A stretch of 64,000 bases of DNA from Parasitella parasitica (lineage: Eukaryota > Mucoromycota > Mucoromycetes > Mucorales > Mucoraceae): positions 333,222-397,221 of the forward strand of contig MU619246.1 of the NCBI GenBank assembly GCA_025201805.1. The letters run 5' to 3'. The translations under genes were made by a program, and so were the position numbers. Below the pieces are notes generated by a model that saw only the letters and a list, made by a program, of their open reading frames with translations, did no database searches and had not been told where the DNA came from. Below are positions 44,131 through 56,302 of this stretch, piece by piece (positions within the stretch are counted from its first letter, which is position 1; each line of letters opens with the position of its first letter).

Positions 44131-44922
44131 TCAAGTTGAAGTGGAATGTGATGATCCATCAATACTCTTTTGCTGTTTTTCCGACAGTCTTTGGATCAAA
44201 GCATTCAAGTGATGCCCGTGGCTATATCTACAGTAGCCCATTGCCACACTCCATTGCCAAAGCAGCTGTCTCTTCTTTTTCCTTTGATAGTTTCCATTTA
44301 TTCGATTGATGATTGTTGATGTCAACCGCTCTTTCTTTGATTTCCACCGCTTTGTTGGATTTCGATGTAATGGTAAATTGATAGCCAAATACTGCTGCTG
44401 TGTCTGGTTTTTGCTTTCATGCATTGTATTATAGTGCTTCAAGCTGTAGGGCAAGAGAATCCTGTTGCGCTCCATTGCCTCGTCCACAGGCTCTTCAAAA
44501 TCCATATTGTATCGATGCTCGCTCAAGTAGTAGTCGCTTGACGATACAATGCCTACCAAAGTAGCTGACGAGTCAAACGACGGAGACCAATTCTGAGTGC
44601 ATTTCTCTTCATCGTCCAATGCCGTTTGTGCAGGCGACTGCACAGAGGAGCTGGTAGCCGCTAGTGCATTCATGCGAGCAGTATGCTTTCTCCAGAATTT
44701 CTCGACTCTCTGTCTCTCCAAGCGAATTTGCTTGACTCTGCGTCGGCGAAATCTCCAAAAGCAATAACGGAGGATCAGAAAGCTTATGTACAGTGCGCCT
44801 ACGCATATCAAGAACCACGGCATCACCAAGTTGTATGCCGTTGAATTGGAAATGGATGCGGGTTCTTGACTGATGCTGCTTGAATAGTTTTCGTTGTCAA
44901 GAATGGCCACTGTCTCAGACAT
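44131..44922 (-). CDS. Hypothetical single-pass membrane protein
   Basis: Single-exon 263-aa protein. A short Ser/Asn-rich N-terminal part contains potential N-glycosylation sites (NYSS, NSTA). One strong transmembrane helix follows at about residues 31-53 (LVMPWFLICVGALYISFLIL). Next comes a highly basic segment (RFRRRRVKQIRLERQRVEKF), which by the positive-inside rule puts the C-terminus in the cytosol. The rest is Ser/Gln-rich with another basic stretch near the end. No signal peptide cleavage site is obvious, so it is probably a type III/I anchor. A TATATAAAA-like box is near 44988. No homologue is recognised. Minus-strand neighbour of NOT1 (about 440 bp apart) but with its own promoter. 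Confidence 0.75.
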   Translation of the reverse strand: MSETVAILDNENYSSSISQEPASISNSTAYNLVMPWFLICVGALYISFLILRYCFWRFRRRRVKQIRLERQRVEKFWRKHTARMNALAATSSSVQSPAQTALDDEEKCTQNWSPSFDSSATLVGIVSSSDYYLSEHRYNMDFEEPVDEAMERNRILLPYSLKHYNTMHESKNQTQQQYLAINLPLHRNPTKRWKSKKERLTSTIINRINGNYQRKKKRQLLWQWSVAMGYCRYSHGHHLNALIQRLSEKQQKSIDGSSHSTST

Positions 44923-45359
44923 TTGTGCATAAAATGGGAATTGGGAGAAAAAATGAGCGATAGATGATGTTCACAAAACCATGCCTTTTATATCAGGGTC
45001 CTGATGATTTGTTATGTAATTTCGCATGATTTTTCATCTTAGCGGTTGAAAAAAATACACAATGGCTCATATCTCAATGGGATAGCGGGAAGGTTGACCG
45101 AGCATCCCTTGATGTGGCTGCAATCATCATTCATCTTCAGGTGAGGGCATATGGTACGGTAAAATGAACGGGCCAAAATAACATGGAATAGGGGGGGGGA
45201 GCGACTTTATTTGGTATAACTGTTCGACTTTTTTTTTGATTCTTTTTTTTTTTTTTTTTTACAGAAAAATGATGAATATATAGACAACGAAAAATAATAG
45301 GGGGGAATAATCAAAAATCAATGCAATTCAGTATTATTATATATACACATATTTTTTGT
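44923..45359. other. Intergenic region between membrane-protein gene and NOT1 3' end
   Basis: Contains the TATA box of the membrane-protein gene near 44988, a G8 run near 45191 and a T23 run at about 45241-45262. I see no gene. Confidence 0.5.
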
Positions 45360-47878
45360 TTAGTTTTGGTTGATCGACCTATTCGAACAAGAGTTAGTCG
45401 AGAGCAGCTTTTTTCTCACAGCGCTAAAATGCCAGTACTAACCTTGAGACACTCTCAAACAATCTTTCAATATCTGTAGCGCAGCGAGTGAATGCGTGAT
45501 TCCAGAAGCTGTAGCGGGGATTCTTGATCAGCTCGATAAAAGTGATCAGCAATCCCCAGGGATGAGGTCGATTTACGATAAGACGCTCTAAAAGTACACG
45601 GGTGATCTGCTCCTTGATAATTTCAGCGTTACTCTCTACAAACAAATACAGAATGACACAGCTAAAGTAGTGTGTGTGGCTGTTGGGATACCGAAGCTGG
45701 TTGGCAATTGCGCTGAGGAACAGGTAGCGGCCTTCAGAGTCGAGTCCGTTCAGCAGGTCTTTGAATATTTCGACGGGAGCCCCTTCGTTGATGGGGATAC
45801 CTTTATTTACACCCACAACGCCCACGTAGAACACCAGAGCATTTATCATTGGCACATTGTACTCTGTCTTGTCTTGCTCCAGCATGAGGCGGGATGGCAG
45901 TTTCGCCAGGAATTGATTGCTCGAGGCGTGCGATTCCAAGTACGCATCAATGTCCTTCTTGAGATTGTTGTGGTCATTCTTGAGAACAGAGGTATAATCA
46001 GAGAGAATGTTGGGCGATTGATTGATTTCCGGTAACAGATCGACCTTGAGATTGGGCGTAAAAGGATCAGGGAGCCTCATGTTGCGAGGAAAGGCACTGA
46101 GGATGAGGTTGCGGAGCTGTATGCATGAGAATGGAATTACATCACAGAGACTGTAGTGGTAATCACAGAGGAACTCTGGGAAATCATGCACCAACACAAG
46201 CAGCACTCTCAGTGTTCCACGATAGAGCAGGCGAGTCGTGTCCTTTAGCTGTGTGTTGCGCAAGAATGGGCCCAAGAATTTGAACAAGCAAATAAGTAAA
46301 CGCTGAAAGGTAGGCCAGCCCTATATGAATCCGTAATAGTTAAGCATCTCATGTACATCAAAGCAGATGCTTTTCGCTTCTTTATTTTTACCTTTTGATT
46401 CTCTGCGAGCAGCAACTTTGGCATAAACAGTCTATGAGAAATCAGCTGCAGCCAAGCAAACGTAAACCCAGGAAACTGAGACGGCTGCAATGTGTGAAAC
46501 GTGTTGCCCATAGCTGTCAGAATCGGGATGTAGATGGTCTGTAACTGCTGTTCCGCTGCATGCAGGTCACTAAACAAACTGGTGTACAATCTCAAGAATG
46601 GGCGCTGGTTAAACTGCTGTTGGCGCTGCTCATGGTGCTGTGCAGCCACCAGGGCGATGATGGACAGCACCTTGTTGAACAATGAGACACGACCAGCATC
46701 CTGAGCGTCTGCAGTAGGTGTGCCGATAGGAGTGGATGGCTGCCGCAGCTTCAACAGGCTGATTACCAGTCTGGAGAATGCATCAATTGGCTGATACGCC
46801 AGACCAGCTGATTGACTGGGCAGCTGCTTGTATTTGATGGCATGCTCAATGCTTGTCTCAATGCAGACTCGGTAAAAGAGGGACGACACGTCTTCCATTT
46901 TGAAAATCCCCTGTTGAGACAGTTGCGCTACAAATGCGTTCAACGCCTTGTCGGATGTTGTGGGGTGTTGGTAGATGCGAACCCATTCAGTAAACAGGAT
47001 GCGAAGATGCTCGCGAAGCCCGTTGTCCTCCTCTTGGGGTGGCGCTAAACCGTCGTACTGCTGATACTGGTGCTGCTGCGAAATCAACGGTGTCGGTGTT
47101 CCCGATGAATTTGAGCTGGAGGAAGGGACAAGCGCTGCCCGTCTTCTCATATCGTCCATCAAAATCAGCACGCTGTCAGGCACATTGCCTCGCAATCGAC
47201 CAAGCGCTTCCAAAGAAGCCATGAACTCTTGACGATTTGCCAGTGGGACATCATCAAACAGGCAAGAGCGGATCAAGCGGGCCGTAAAGTCAATAGCGCT
47301 CATCCTGCCATTGTCAATCAGATTAGCGAGTTCTTGGTCTTGCTCTGGCAAGTTGATCAGGTGGGCTTTGATCAGCGCAACAGTGACAGGTACATTGTAT
47401 TTGCGTTCATCGTCAGCATGAGTCAGCCAAGACATAACAAGTGCGCCGACATTAGGCGACACATCGCATAGTCGTTCTAGTAAAGCAACGTACATTTCAC
47501 GACCCAACTGCGTCTCGCTCTTGTAGAGTAATTGCACAACCTTTTGGGCGAATGTGCGAGCAGCCTCTGCCTTGTCAAAGCTAGACATAGCCAAAAGTGG
47601 GATTTGACGGACAAGGATAATGATGTCATGATGCATTGGAAGTGCACTGAAGCTAGGAACATTAGTCATGCCAACTAGTTTCTCTAGCTCATTGATATAT
47701 TGAGCAAATCTTTCCAGTATTTGGTGAGCACTAGCTTGCTGTTGCTGCTGCTGCTGCTGTTGTTGTTGTTGAGAGGTTCCAATGTCAAAGCTGGAAACAA
47801 TGTTGTTATTACCATAGCCATTCAGTTGTTGCAATTCAGGGCGTGTGCGTAAAAGGCGTTGTTGTTGATCGAGGATTG

Positions 47879-47935
<57 letters not shown>

Positions 47936-49633
47936 CCATCATTTGTCCAGCAGATGCAGCAGCAGTTCTAGGAATACGAGTGAAATCTTCATAGACACAA
48001 AGTTGGCTTGCGTGGAGTCCATTGGGTTTGGGACGCAAGGGCTCGGGCAAGTTGGTCGGGTATCGCGACATGGCTAGAACATTCATGTCAAAGTAAGGCT
48101 GAGCATTGCCACGAGCCTGCTGCTCTCTATGTTTCTTACGACTAGCATAAGCGCTCATCAATGACTCATCCACCTCCACCGTCACTTTCTCCGTTGCAGT
48201 CTTTTCAATAAATGTGCACACTAAATCCAGATTGTCGGCGACAGTCAGCATGGCAGCTTGCTCAGCGACTACTTCGCTAAGGCCGTTGGCTACAAACAAT
48301 GCACGCATGTGGTTCACCATGCTCGTGCGAAGAGGGTCTTTGCAAGTAACCATGGCCAGACTTCCGGCTAAACTTTGCGCCATCAAATGCGCTGCCTTTC
48401 TCATCTTGTTTTCATCCGATTCCATGGCGAAATCCTTGGCAACGAGCTCTTTGGTAGACACCGAAGCAATAGCAACGGATCTTTCGACTACAGGTCCGAT
48501 GATCTCACGGATGGCTTGAGTGACAGCTTGAAGCACCCAACGCTTGGAATTAGGTTGAGTGCTGTACATGACGATTTGTGGGTTGAAGGTCAAGTAGGGG
48601 CCCAAGTTGGGGATATTGATAGGCGCACTTTCATCATCAATACTATCGTTGGAACCAGCCTGAGGAATCAAGTTGGTGATGGGCGGACGACTGGTCAGTG
48701 TATGGCTGGCTGGTGCAAAGGGGGAATTCATGCCCATGGCATCGTCAGGCCTAGCAACAACAGCTGTGGTGGTAGGTGCAGTGACGAGCCGTTTGCCATT
48801 GGGCGGTCTTGTCTTTAAAACAAGAGTCGGCTTCATGCTACCAAGTTCCACAGATAGACTCTTGCAAAGCACCTCAATTTCAAACTTGAGATTGAGTTTG
48901 AGATTGGCGTTATGATACAACTCGACCAGCAGCTTCAAGATGGCCATGATCCAAGGGTTTGGAGGAACAAACACTTTGTTTTTAACGCCCTGTTCAAGCA
49001 CCTTGCAGACAAACGGAATCACCACAATCAAACGATTGGTATCGTAGCCCTCCAAGAGCAACTCCTTGAAAGCAATGAATTTCTGGACGATAGGCTTATT
49101 CTGAGCTAAAGTCATTCCGCCAAGCCAAGAACCCAGGTTCTTCAACAAGGTGCGCTCAGTTGATGAGGACACTGTGTTGTCAGAGTTTAGCAAAATCTTG
49201 ATGTTGGCAAACGTTTCGCGCAAAACGTGTTGATAGAGCAAAGAGCTGTCGACCGATTGGAGCAACAGAATATACAGGTCGTGGTAATTTGGCTCCGTGC
49301 TAGCGCGCTTGACAACGAGGTAGTTGCTGAACCATTGGTATGCAGATTGGTGGAGGTTCTCTTTGAGATCAGAGGATTTGACATCCAAATTATTGAGTGC
49401 GACATTGTTGATGATGAACAGTATCTTGTCTTGAGTAGCTTCGTTAGGGACTTGATAATTGATGTTTTCGTCAAGGGACATTTCAGGAACATGGATAGCA
49501 GTAAAAATGACGGGTGCAGGCGCATTTACAGCAGCCATGGTGTTGGATGTAGAGCTAGCAAGCGTAAGGGCGTTTGAGGTGGAAGGTTCGGGTACTAAAG
49601 GGTCTGATAAGTCTGGCATTAAGCCTTCATCCT

Positions 49634-49670
<37 letters not shown>

Positions 49671-51780
49671 TAATTGATGCTGCTGAATCCTTCCCATTTG
49701 CATAAAGCCCTCTATTAGCAGAATTAAATCTGGATTGGCTTGTTGAAGGGTGGGAGTCTGCAGGAGATGAGCGCAGTACTGAGGCCATTCAGGTAGACGG
49801 GATTGAAACTGAGCGAGTGCCTGGAGACCAAAATTGTACATTTTCGAGCCAGGCACATTACCCAAAGCATCCAAAACACATCGCAAAGCGATTCCCAGGG
49901 GTGCATAAGACACGAGTCGGCTCTGGATCAAAGAACCAAACAAAACGCTGGTGATGGCCAACTCCTTTTCAGGGTACTTTGGGAAAAAATGATACTCATC
50001 AAACAGATTGTGGATCATGCAAGCGAAAACGTCCTGCTCGCGAGAATCGTGGGAGGTGCTAAATCTGGTCAGCGTATCAATCATTTCCTTGATGGAGATT
50101 TCTCCGCTGTAAATACGTTCGTAATACGAGTTGGCTTCGTCCTCAATGTCCTGCTTAAATGCCACGTCGCCAGTGGTTGCAGAGGCAACGATCGAGTCGG
50201 CTGAGGTGGGTTCGTTTGTCATGGGCAATGCAATGGATTTTTGCATGAATTTGACGTATGTGCTGTGAATATCATACAGCAGTTCTTTCTCTTGGATCGT
50301 CAAGCTATTCGAGCAACTAGGGGATTAGCCTTTGCCAGTGGGTCGTCATGCATTTCCTGCCTTACCTGTCTGAGATAGTCTTGATAAACACATTCACAAC
50401 GTCCATCGAGAGTGGCACGGTGATGGGCGCAGAGTTCGATTCCTGTCTTCCCGCCTCGGCTCTAGCCTTATTGCTCAGAAATTTCAAACAAGCTTGAGAA
50501 AACACAGCACCGTGCTCGCTAATCTTGTCTTGCAACCACTTTTCCAAGTTGAGATACTCACGACGAGTGGCCAACGCAGCTAAATCAATGGTGAATAGGA
50601 AAGGTTGAATGTCGAGAATGGTAGGAAGGATCTATAATTGATTGCCAATAGGTTAAGTGCCTGTGCAGAAAAAAAGAACCAACTAGACCTGTATCTCTAA
50701 CCTTCAACTCATGGACAAATGCTAAAATGCGAGTAAGCGATGTTGGTTCTTGACTGTAGAGGTCGACAAGGCTCTTTTTAAACACGTCTGGCTTGACTCT
50801 CCAGAATTTAGTCATCACTAGCACGCTGCTGGTACTGCCTGTCAGATAAAAATTGGTCAAGCGCTTCAATATATCCTCATGAACAGCATTGGCTATAGGC
50901 TATTTCGAGATTGATTGAATTATAAGCAAAAAAAGAACAAAAACAAAACAAAACAAAACAGGTAAAAAAACAGCGAGACACAGCTCACACACCCACGCGC
51001 AACTTACATCTATCTGGAGTAGCCCCATGAACAAAAGCTCAGGCATCTTTTTAACCAAAATATTTTCCAGCAGGGCTTTGGCGTCGTCGGCTACAGAAGT
51101 GTCGGCAAGTTGAATGATGCGTTCGATGAGATCAAGCGAATTGAGCTGTTCAGAAGCCAACTGCGATACCATCGAACGGATGTGTACGCTGGACTGAGCA
51201 TAATCATCTGCTGCGATTACGGTTCTCTTGGAGCAAGTAATCGCATTTACTAGGTCGGTGGGTGCGATGGCGATCTGGTACAAAGCAGTAAGCTGCCCCT
51301 TCAAGTTCTCCCATTTACCAAAGAAGATATTGGCAGGGAAAGTATCGTCGTTTGGACAGGATTTCCACGCTCGAACTAATATATCCAGCCCTTTCCCATC
51401 AAATAAAAAGAAATGGGGGTAATCAAGGAATTGGTATACTTTTGCCCAATTCAGCTCGGGGGCCTATTTTTTGCGTTAGGGCACAATCGCTTACTGTTGC
51501 GGGTGTCGTCGCTTTTGCTTACCTTTTCTGCAACCACATTTACAAAATTTTCAACTTTCCAGGTGGTCTCTGCCGTGGCATTGTTCTCTGAAATGCCTAC
51601 GCCCGTCATATTTATGTGCGTGCGAGCCATGCTGCCCAAAACCTCTGCCACGTCCTTTTCTCTAATCGTTACGTCCCCAAGTAGCTCTCGCACGGATTGA
51701 AGTGTACTGCAGCAATCGTAACCAGCTTCCAATATCAGGTCGAGTATTTTGCTTTCGGTGTCATTATTATATTCAGTCAT
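45360..51780 (-). CDS. NOT1: CCR4-NOT complex scaffold subunit NOT1
   Basis: Scaffold of the CCR4-NOT deadenylase, acting in mRNA decay and translational repression. Minus-strand exons are 51523-51780, 51008-51463, 50702-50899, 50366-50631, 46392-50316, 45443-46320 and probably 45360-45378, giving 1999 aa. Family matches include [40 protein letters not shown] and, in the conserved NOT1 C-terminal domain, [20 protein letters not shown] and [19 protein letters not shown]. Poly-Gln runs are at about 47738-47772, 47880-47935 and 49634-49675. If the last short intron (45379-45442) is not spliced, the frame stops at 45424 instead, with equal length. The start matches animal CNOT1 only from about residue 200, so the N-terminal HEAT region seems absent or lies in unrecognised exons. 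Confidence 0.93.
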
Positions 51781-52287
51781 GGCTAGCTTTTACTCTAATT
51801 TTTGTCGAGCAAAAAAAGGAAACACGTTAGTTGGCTTTTGAAATGTCGAGATTTTTGGGGCATTCCATACCTTTTCAACTAAGGTATTTGATCTTTCAAA
51901 TGATTCTCTTCTTGATCTCTCTCTTTCTTTCTTTTTTTTTTTCTTTATTTTTTTTTTTTTTTTAAAGACAATATTAATTTATCTCTACAAACGTTGGTGG
52001 CATCAGAATCAACAGATGCACAGAAGGCACCGAAAAAGCAAAAATATAGACAAGTTTTTTTTATATAGATTATAGATTCTTATAAAAAAATATATTTGTA
52101 AAAGGATTTAAAATTGAAAGGGGAGGGGGGTTGTATGAGGAACATTTTCCCTTAAACCTTTTGGACCAAGCTTCTAATCTAGTCACAAAGAAAAGGGTCA
52201 CCAACTGTGGTTCTCAATTGCATTACTGTGCTTCCACTCGGTCAATTGCGACATTGGAATGTGAGGTGAAACTGCTGATCATTGACC

Positions 52288-52331
<44 letters not shown>

Positions 52332-52871
52332 GCTTATTATAAATGAAACTTTTTTCATGAGGATGGCCATAGTATTATTGTAGCTGACTCTGGTAGAAAA
52401 GCAGCTATTTTCATTTGTGAACCTGTCTTTCCACCTAACAAATCTGACGAAACTTGGTGAATACATCAAGCACAAAAAAGTAACTATTATCGAAACAGGA
52501 AAAAAAAATCTCAAGGATACAGTTCCAGTCAAGAAGAGACTTTCGGTTTACAACATTTGCACAAACACAAATTGGTTGATATATTTCTATTTTGTCAAGA
52601 AAAACCGATGAAACCAGTTAAGGCTGTCTAACTAGCGCAGACAATTCTCCAATTATTTAGAAGAGAGAAAAAAGAATTAGCAACATGTAAACACTCGGAG
52701 ACTTTAAGCTTAATAGGTTGATGTAAATCAAAGAGCTTTGGTAGTTCCTATTTATTCAGGATATAATTATGCTGCTTTTAGCGTGTGTCATAGTAAGACA
52801 TTCAAAATTATTCTTTGCAGTAACCCTTCAATATTACTCTTGGACTTGCGTCTCTTGACCTTGGTGTGTAG
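51781..52871. other. Intergenic region upstream of NOT1
   Basis: Likely NOT1 promoter and leader. A GTATGG...TTAG pair at about 51790-51870 could be a 5' UTR intron. T-runs lie at 51930-51963, and a T41 run at 52290-52330 is the longest homopolymer here. At 52362-52610 short plus-strand frames look mildly protein-like (ADSGRKAAIFICEPVFPP) but are interrupted and unrecognised. Confidence 0.45.
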
Positions 52872-53385
52872 CTAAAAATTGTAAACAACGGAATAAGCAC
52901 CTATAGACAAAATAATCTTTGCTGTAAACCTTTTTACCTTTTGTTTCATGCTTTTTAAAATACTAGGACGAACAGAGCAAACGTGTTTTGTAATATGCAA
53001 TGCCTTTTCATATAGCATAAAGACGATCCCAATCCTACATAGAAGCTGCATTGGGAAGTAATTCAACAAGGATTTTAACATATGGTTTTCAGCCTACACA
53101 ATTATCGTCGAATAGCGGAATTAAAGGTGCCATCAATCAATTAACTTGTAAGATACTTGACTTCAATTGATAACAAATTTCTCCTTTTTCCTTGTTGATG
53201 AAAGATAGTACCATACTGTAACTGCTGCCTAGTACAAGCAAAAGGCATATAAAAAATACGCCACCAATCTTGTAGAAGGAATTGGTCGCCTCCTCAGGAA
53301 GAAGGGCAAGCAATACAAGCATGTTCGTAGCAAGCAAAGATATGCCTCGCAATGCCCTGTCTTGATATATGATTGCTTTTATCAT
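52872..53385 (-). CDS. Possible small multi-pass membrane protein
   Basis: Two minus-strand frames join through a GTTAAT donor and a GTGTAG acceptor: 53149-53385 and about 52872-53094, giving roughly 150 aa. Hydrophobic helices are ISLLATNMLVLLALL, GGVFFICLLLVLGSSY and a third around FPMQLLCRIGIVFML. A further short GTAAAA...TATAG segment (37 nt, near 52905-52942) could give a different C-terminus. The start is uncertain because the frame may stay open upstream of ATG 53385. No family recognised; a decayed gene is possible. Confidence 0.35.
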
Positions 53386-54067
53386 CTTGCATGAGATAGC
53401 TACGTTGGCCGATGTCTTGAGAAGAAGAAGAAAAAAAAAAGAGCCCCCAAGTCAGTTGAAATGAGCAACCCAGGATGCAGCTGACAGCCTGACAGCGAGG
53501 TTGGAAGGCTTACAAATCAAGAAAATTAGGATTGCTGAATTCATAAAAGATGAATAGTGGTTACGCCTTGATGGTAAAGTAGGTTTTGAAATAAACATGC
53601 GTCGTTGAAAAAGTTGGTCAAGGCGAGGTACGACAAAAAAATCTAGGAGGAAGCTACTAGCGGTGGCTGTTTGTTCTATGTTGTTGCTTGGTAGAGCATC
53701 GGGTGTACAGTCATGAATACCTTATACAGCGTGCAATCTGAATTCTATCAGCATGATGGTAAACAATCCAGGTTTTATTTGATACAGGCTTCGCATCGCT
53801 AAGCTGCAATAGGCTGTATACTACTGAAACAAATTTGATTGACAATTTACAGGTGTGTTATATATGACACTTTTTTTTTTTTTTTTGCATGAATTATGTT
53901 TATTGAAATTATTAGATTTTCCCGCACTCAGTGCTAAAATGTTAATGTGATATCTACATATATATAAATATGTATAGTGTACGGTATGTGAGAGGAGAAA
54001 GCAAAGTACAGGTGAATCATGTCATGTTATGTAATGTAATAGCAGCCTTAAAATTAATTAATGTAGG
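53386..54067. other. Intergenic region downstream of kinase gene
   Basis: AT-rich with an A-run near 53430 and a T-run at 53871-53886. I see no gene; it includes the 3' flank of the kinase. Confidence 0.5.
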
Positions 54068-54824
54068 TCACGTAGTTGCTAGTCGTCTTTGTATGAATGT
54101 AGTCGAAAAGAATCGCTTAATACGCACAGCAGTGACCACCAAGGTTTTGTTCCCTTTGCTGCTGTTGATGTCTCTTGATTTCTCTCTTGACGGAGCCACT
54201 TGCGATTTTTTGCTGAGTGCATGTAGTAAAAATCGTGTTGCTTTTGATGGCCTTTGATTGTCAGTGTCAGGTGTGTTGCTGTAGGATGCTAATTCATCAT
54301 CGCCCACTGAAAGGACAGGTGAAGGTAATGTACTCGTTGGTGATGGGGATATGTTGTAGTAGGATTGTTTGTTGCTATTGTTGTTGATGAAGCTCAAGGA
54401 ATGATGTATGCCGCTAAATGTCTTTCTGTGCATTTTTCTGTTGTTGTTATCCATTAGCCAAGCGTGCTTCAATACACCTTCGGCTGTGATTCTTCGTTTA
54501 GGATTTCTGCATAATAAACATTTGATTAAAGAGAGTGCTTCGTCCGAAAGAGAATTAGGCTCAGAATATTGAGCCAAGCTTATTTTTTTAAACAATTCAG
54601 GCATGGTATCGCAGTGAAACGGCAATTGACCCGTAAGCATTGCATATAAAATGACTCCACAACTCCACATGTCGACAGGAGGTCCTCGATAGGGTGTGGC
54701 AGTGACCATTTCAGGCGCTGCATAAAAGGGACTTCCGCAATAAGTATCGAGCAATTTAGAAGCATCAAACACTTTTCCAAAGCCAAAATCGCACAGCCTG
54801 ATAGAGCCTAGTTTGTCAAGGAGA
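54068..54824 (-). CDS. CAMK/AMPK-related Ser/Thr protein kinase, C-terminal part
   Basis: The frame enters from the N gap and runs to the stop at 54068, about 252 codons. Visible kinase motifs are DFG in IRLCDFGFGKVF, the activation loop YCGSPFYAAPEM (APE motif), VDMWSCGVILYAMLTGQLPF and NPKRRITAEGVLKHAWL at the end of the C-lobe. The Tyr-Cys-Gly-Ser-Pro loop and PPVDMWSCG place it in the AMPK/MARK/Kin-like group of CAMK kinases. The Gly-loop, VAIK Lys and HRD segment must lie in the gap. The C-terminal ~110 residues are Ser/Asn-rich and end in a basic patch. The gap (486 N) is about the size of the missing N-lobe, if its length is real. Confidence 0.85.
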
Positions 54825-55310
54825 NNNNNNNNNNNNNNNNNNNNNNNNNNNNNNNNNNNNNNNNNNNNNNNNNNNNNNNNNNNNNNNNNNNNNNNNNNNN
54901 NNNNNNNNNNNNNNNNNNNNNNNNNNNNNNNNNNNNNNNNNNNNNNNNNNNNNNNNNNNNNNNNNNNNNNNNNNNNNNNNNNNNNNNNNNNNNNNNNNNN
55001 NNNNNNNNNNNNNNNNNNNNNNNNNNNNNNNNNNNNNNNNNNNNNNNNNNNNNNNNNNNNNNNNNNNNNNNNNNNNNNNNNNNNNNNNNNNNNNNNNNNN
55101 NNNNNNNNNNNNNNNNNNNNNNNNNNNNNNNNNNNNNNNNNNNNNNNNNNNNNNNNNNNNNNNNNNNNNNNNNNNNNNNNNNNNNNNNNNNNNNNNNNNN
55201 NNNNNNNNNNNNNNNNNNNNNNNNNNNNNNNNNNNNNNNNNNNNNNNNNNNNNNNNNNNNNNNNNNNNNNNNNNNNNNNNNNNNNNNNNNNNNNNNNNNN
55301 NNNNNNNNNN
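54825..55310. other. Assembly gap (486 N)
   Basis: Run of N that removes the N-terminal half of the kinase gene. ORFs drawn through it on either strand are artificial. Confidence 0.98.
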
Positions 55311-56302
55311 ATTGTGGATTTATTGCAAATCGTAAAAAAAAAAATAAAAAAAAAAAAAAAGAATGGAGGGAGACGGGAAAAAAGTAAACGGGAGAAGGAA
55401 AGAAAGTAGAAAGAAAAGAGTAGCTATGTATAATTGGATAAACTCGGAAACTTATACAATATATCCTACAGCAAGAAGGTAGAGAGACATTAGCTGTTAG
55501 AGCAGCAGAAATAAGAAGGGGAGGAGAGAGGGAGAAGTAGCAGGAGAAAGTCAAGGTTGTTGTTTCTTTAGTTTAGCTTTTGACCGCATCATCATCTTTT
55601 TCCCTCTCTGTCTCTCTTTCTGTATATGTAATGTGGAACTTCTTAAATCCCCTGTGCAGACACAACATGTAGTATTAATGTTCTTCATAATGGAAGATAT
55701 ATGTGTCAATTTTGGATACTCCTTTTAGTCTTAAACCTTTTCTTGCATAGAAGTTGGCGCTCGTTTTCTTCCGAGGCCATCAAGGTGGTTTGTATTCCAA
55801 CGTTCAATTCGGAAGAAACTCACTTTCTGCAAGTTTGTGTATCATGATCCAAATGCGGAGTGCCTGATTTGCAACTTGTCAAATCACGTAGGTGGATTCC
55901 TATAGAGTCAAAAACCACCCAGCGAAATGATACACGGTGCTTAAAGCGTCTGCATCTTCTGCCACAGACATCTCACTTTTGAGTATATTTGTATGTAGCT
56001 TTTGGTGACCGAAACATGACAGTCGCATACCAAATCAATCAATCACACTACAGCTGTGTATGTTTTTTTTTTCTTTACAAAAATTGCTGCTAAACAAGTA
56101 ATCTAGAGACGTTCTTCTTTCATGGTGTTTGATATTCAGGGGTCTAGTTTGCAGTGTCATGCAACTCGCACATGTAAAATCAAGCCTCAGATTTGTTACA
56201 GAATGAAAGCTAAAAATATACATGGTCACTTTTGCATGTCAATTAAGTCATTTCAACAACGACGCTGATTAATATATACAGAAATTCTTTATTTAGTTAT
56301 TA
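55311..56302. other. Kinase 5' flank and intergenic region
   Basis: Read on the minus strand, 55330-55620 is strongly pyrimidine-rich (CT and T runs), typical of a fungal promoter or 5' leader. This supports a start for the kinase within the gap. The rest (55620-56302) is AT-rich with no gene recognised. Confidence 0.5.

Noticed and set aside
50435-50455. GTTCGATTC-like match to a tRNA T-loop
   Set aside because: It sits inside a conserved NOT1 coding exon and lacks paired arms or a D-loop; no tRNA was found in the window.
54808-55554. Long ORFs across the N run on both strands
   Set aside because: The frames are open only because N is untranslatable; no real sequence supports them.
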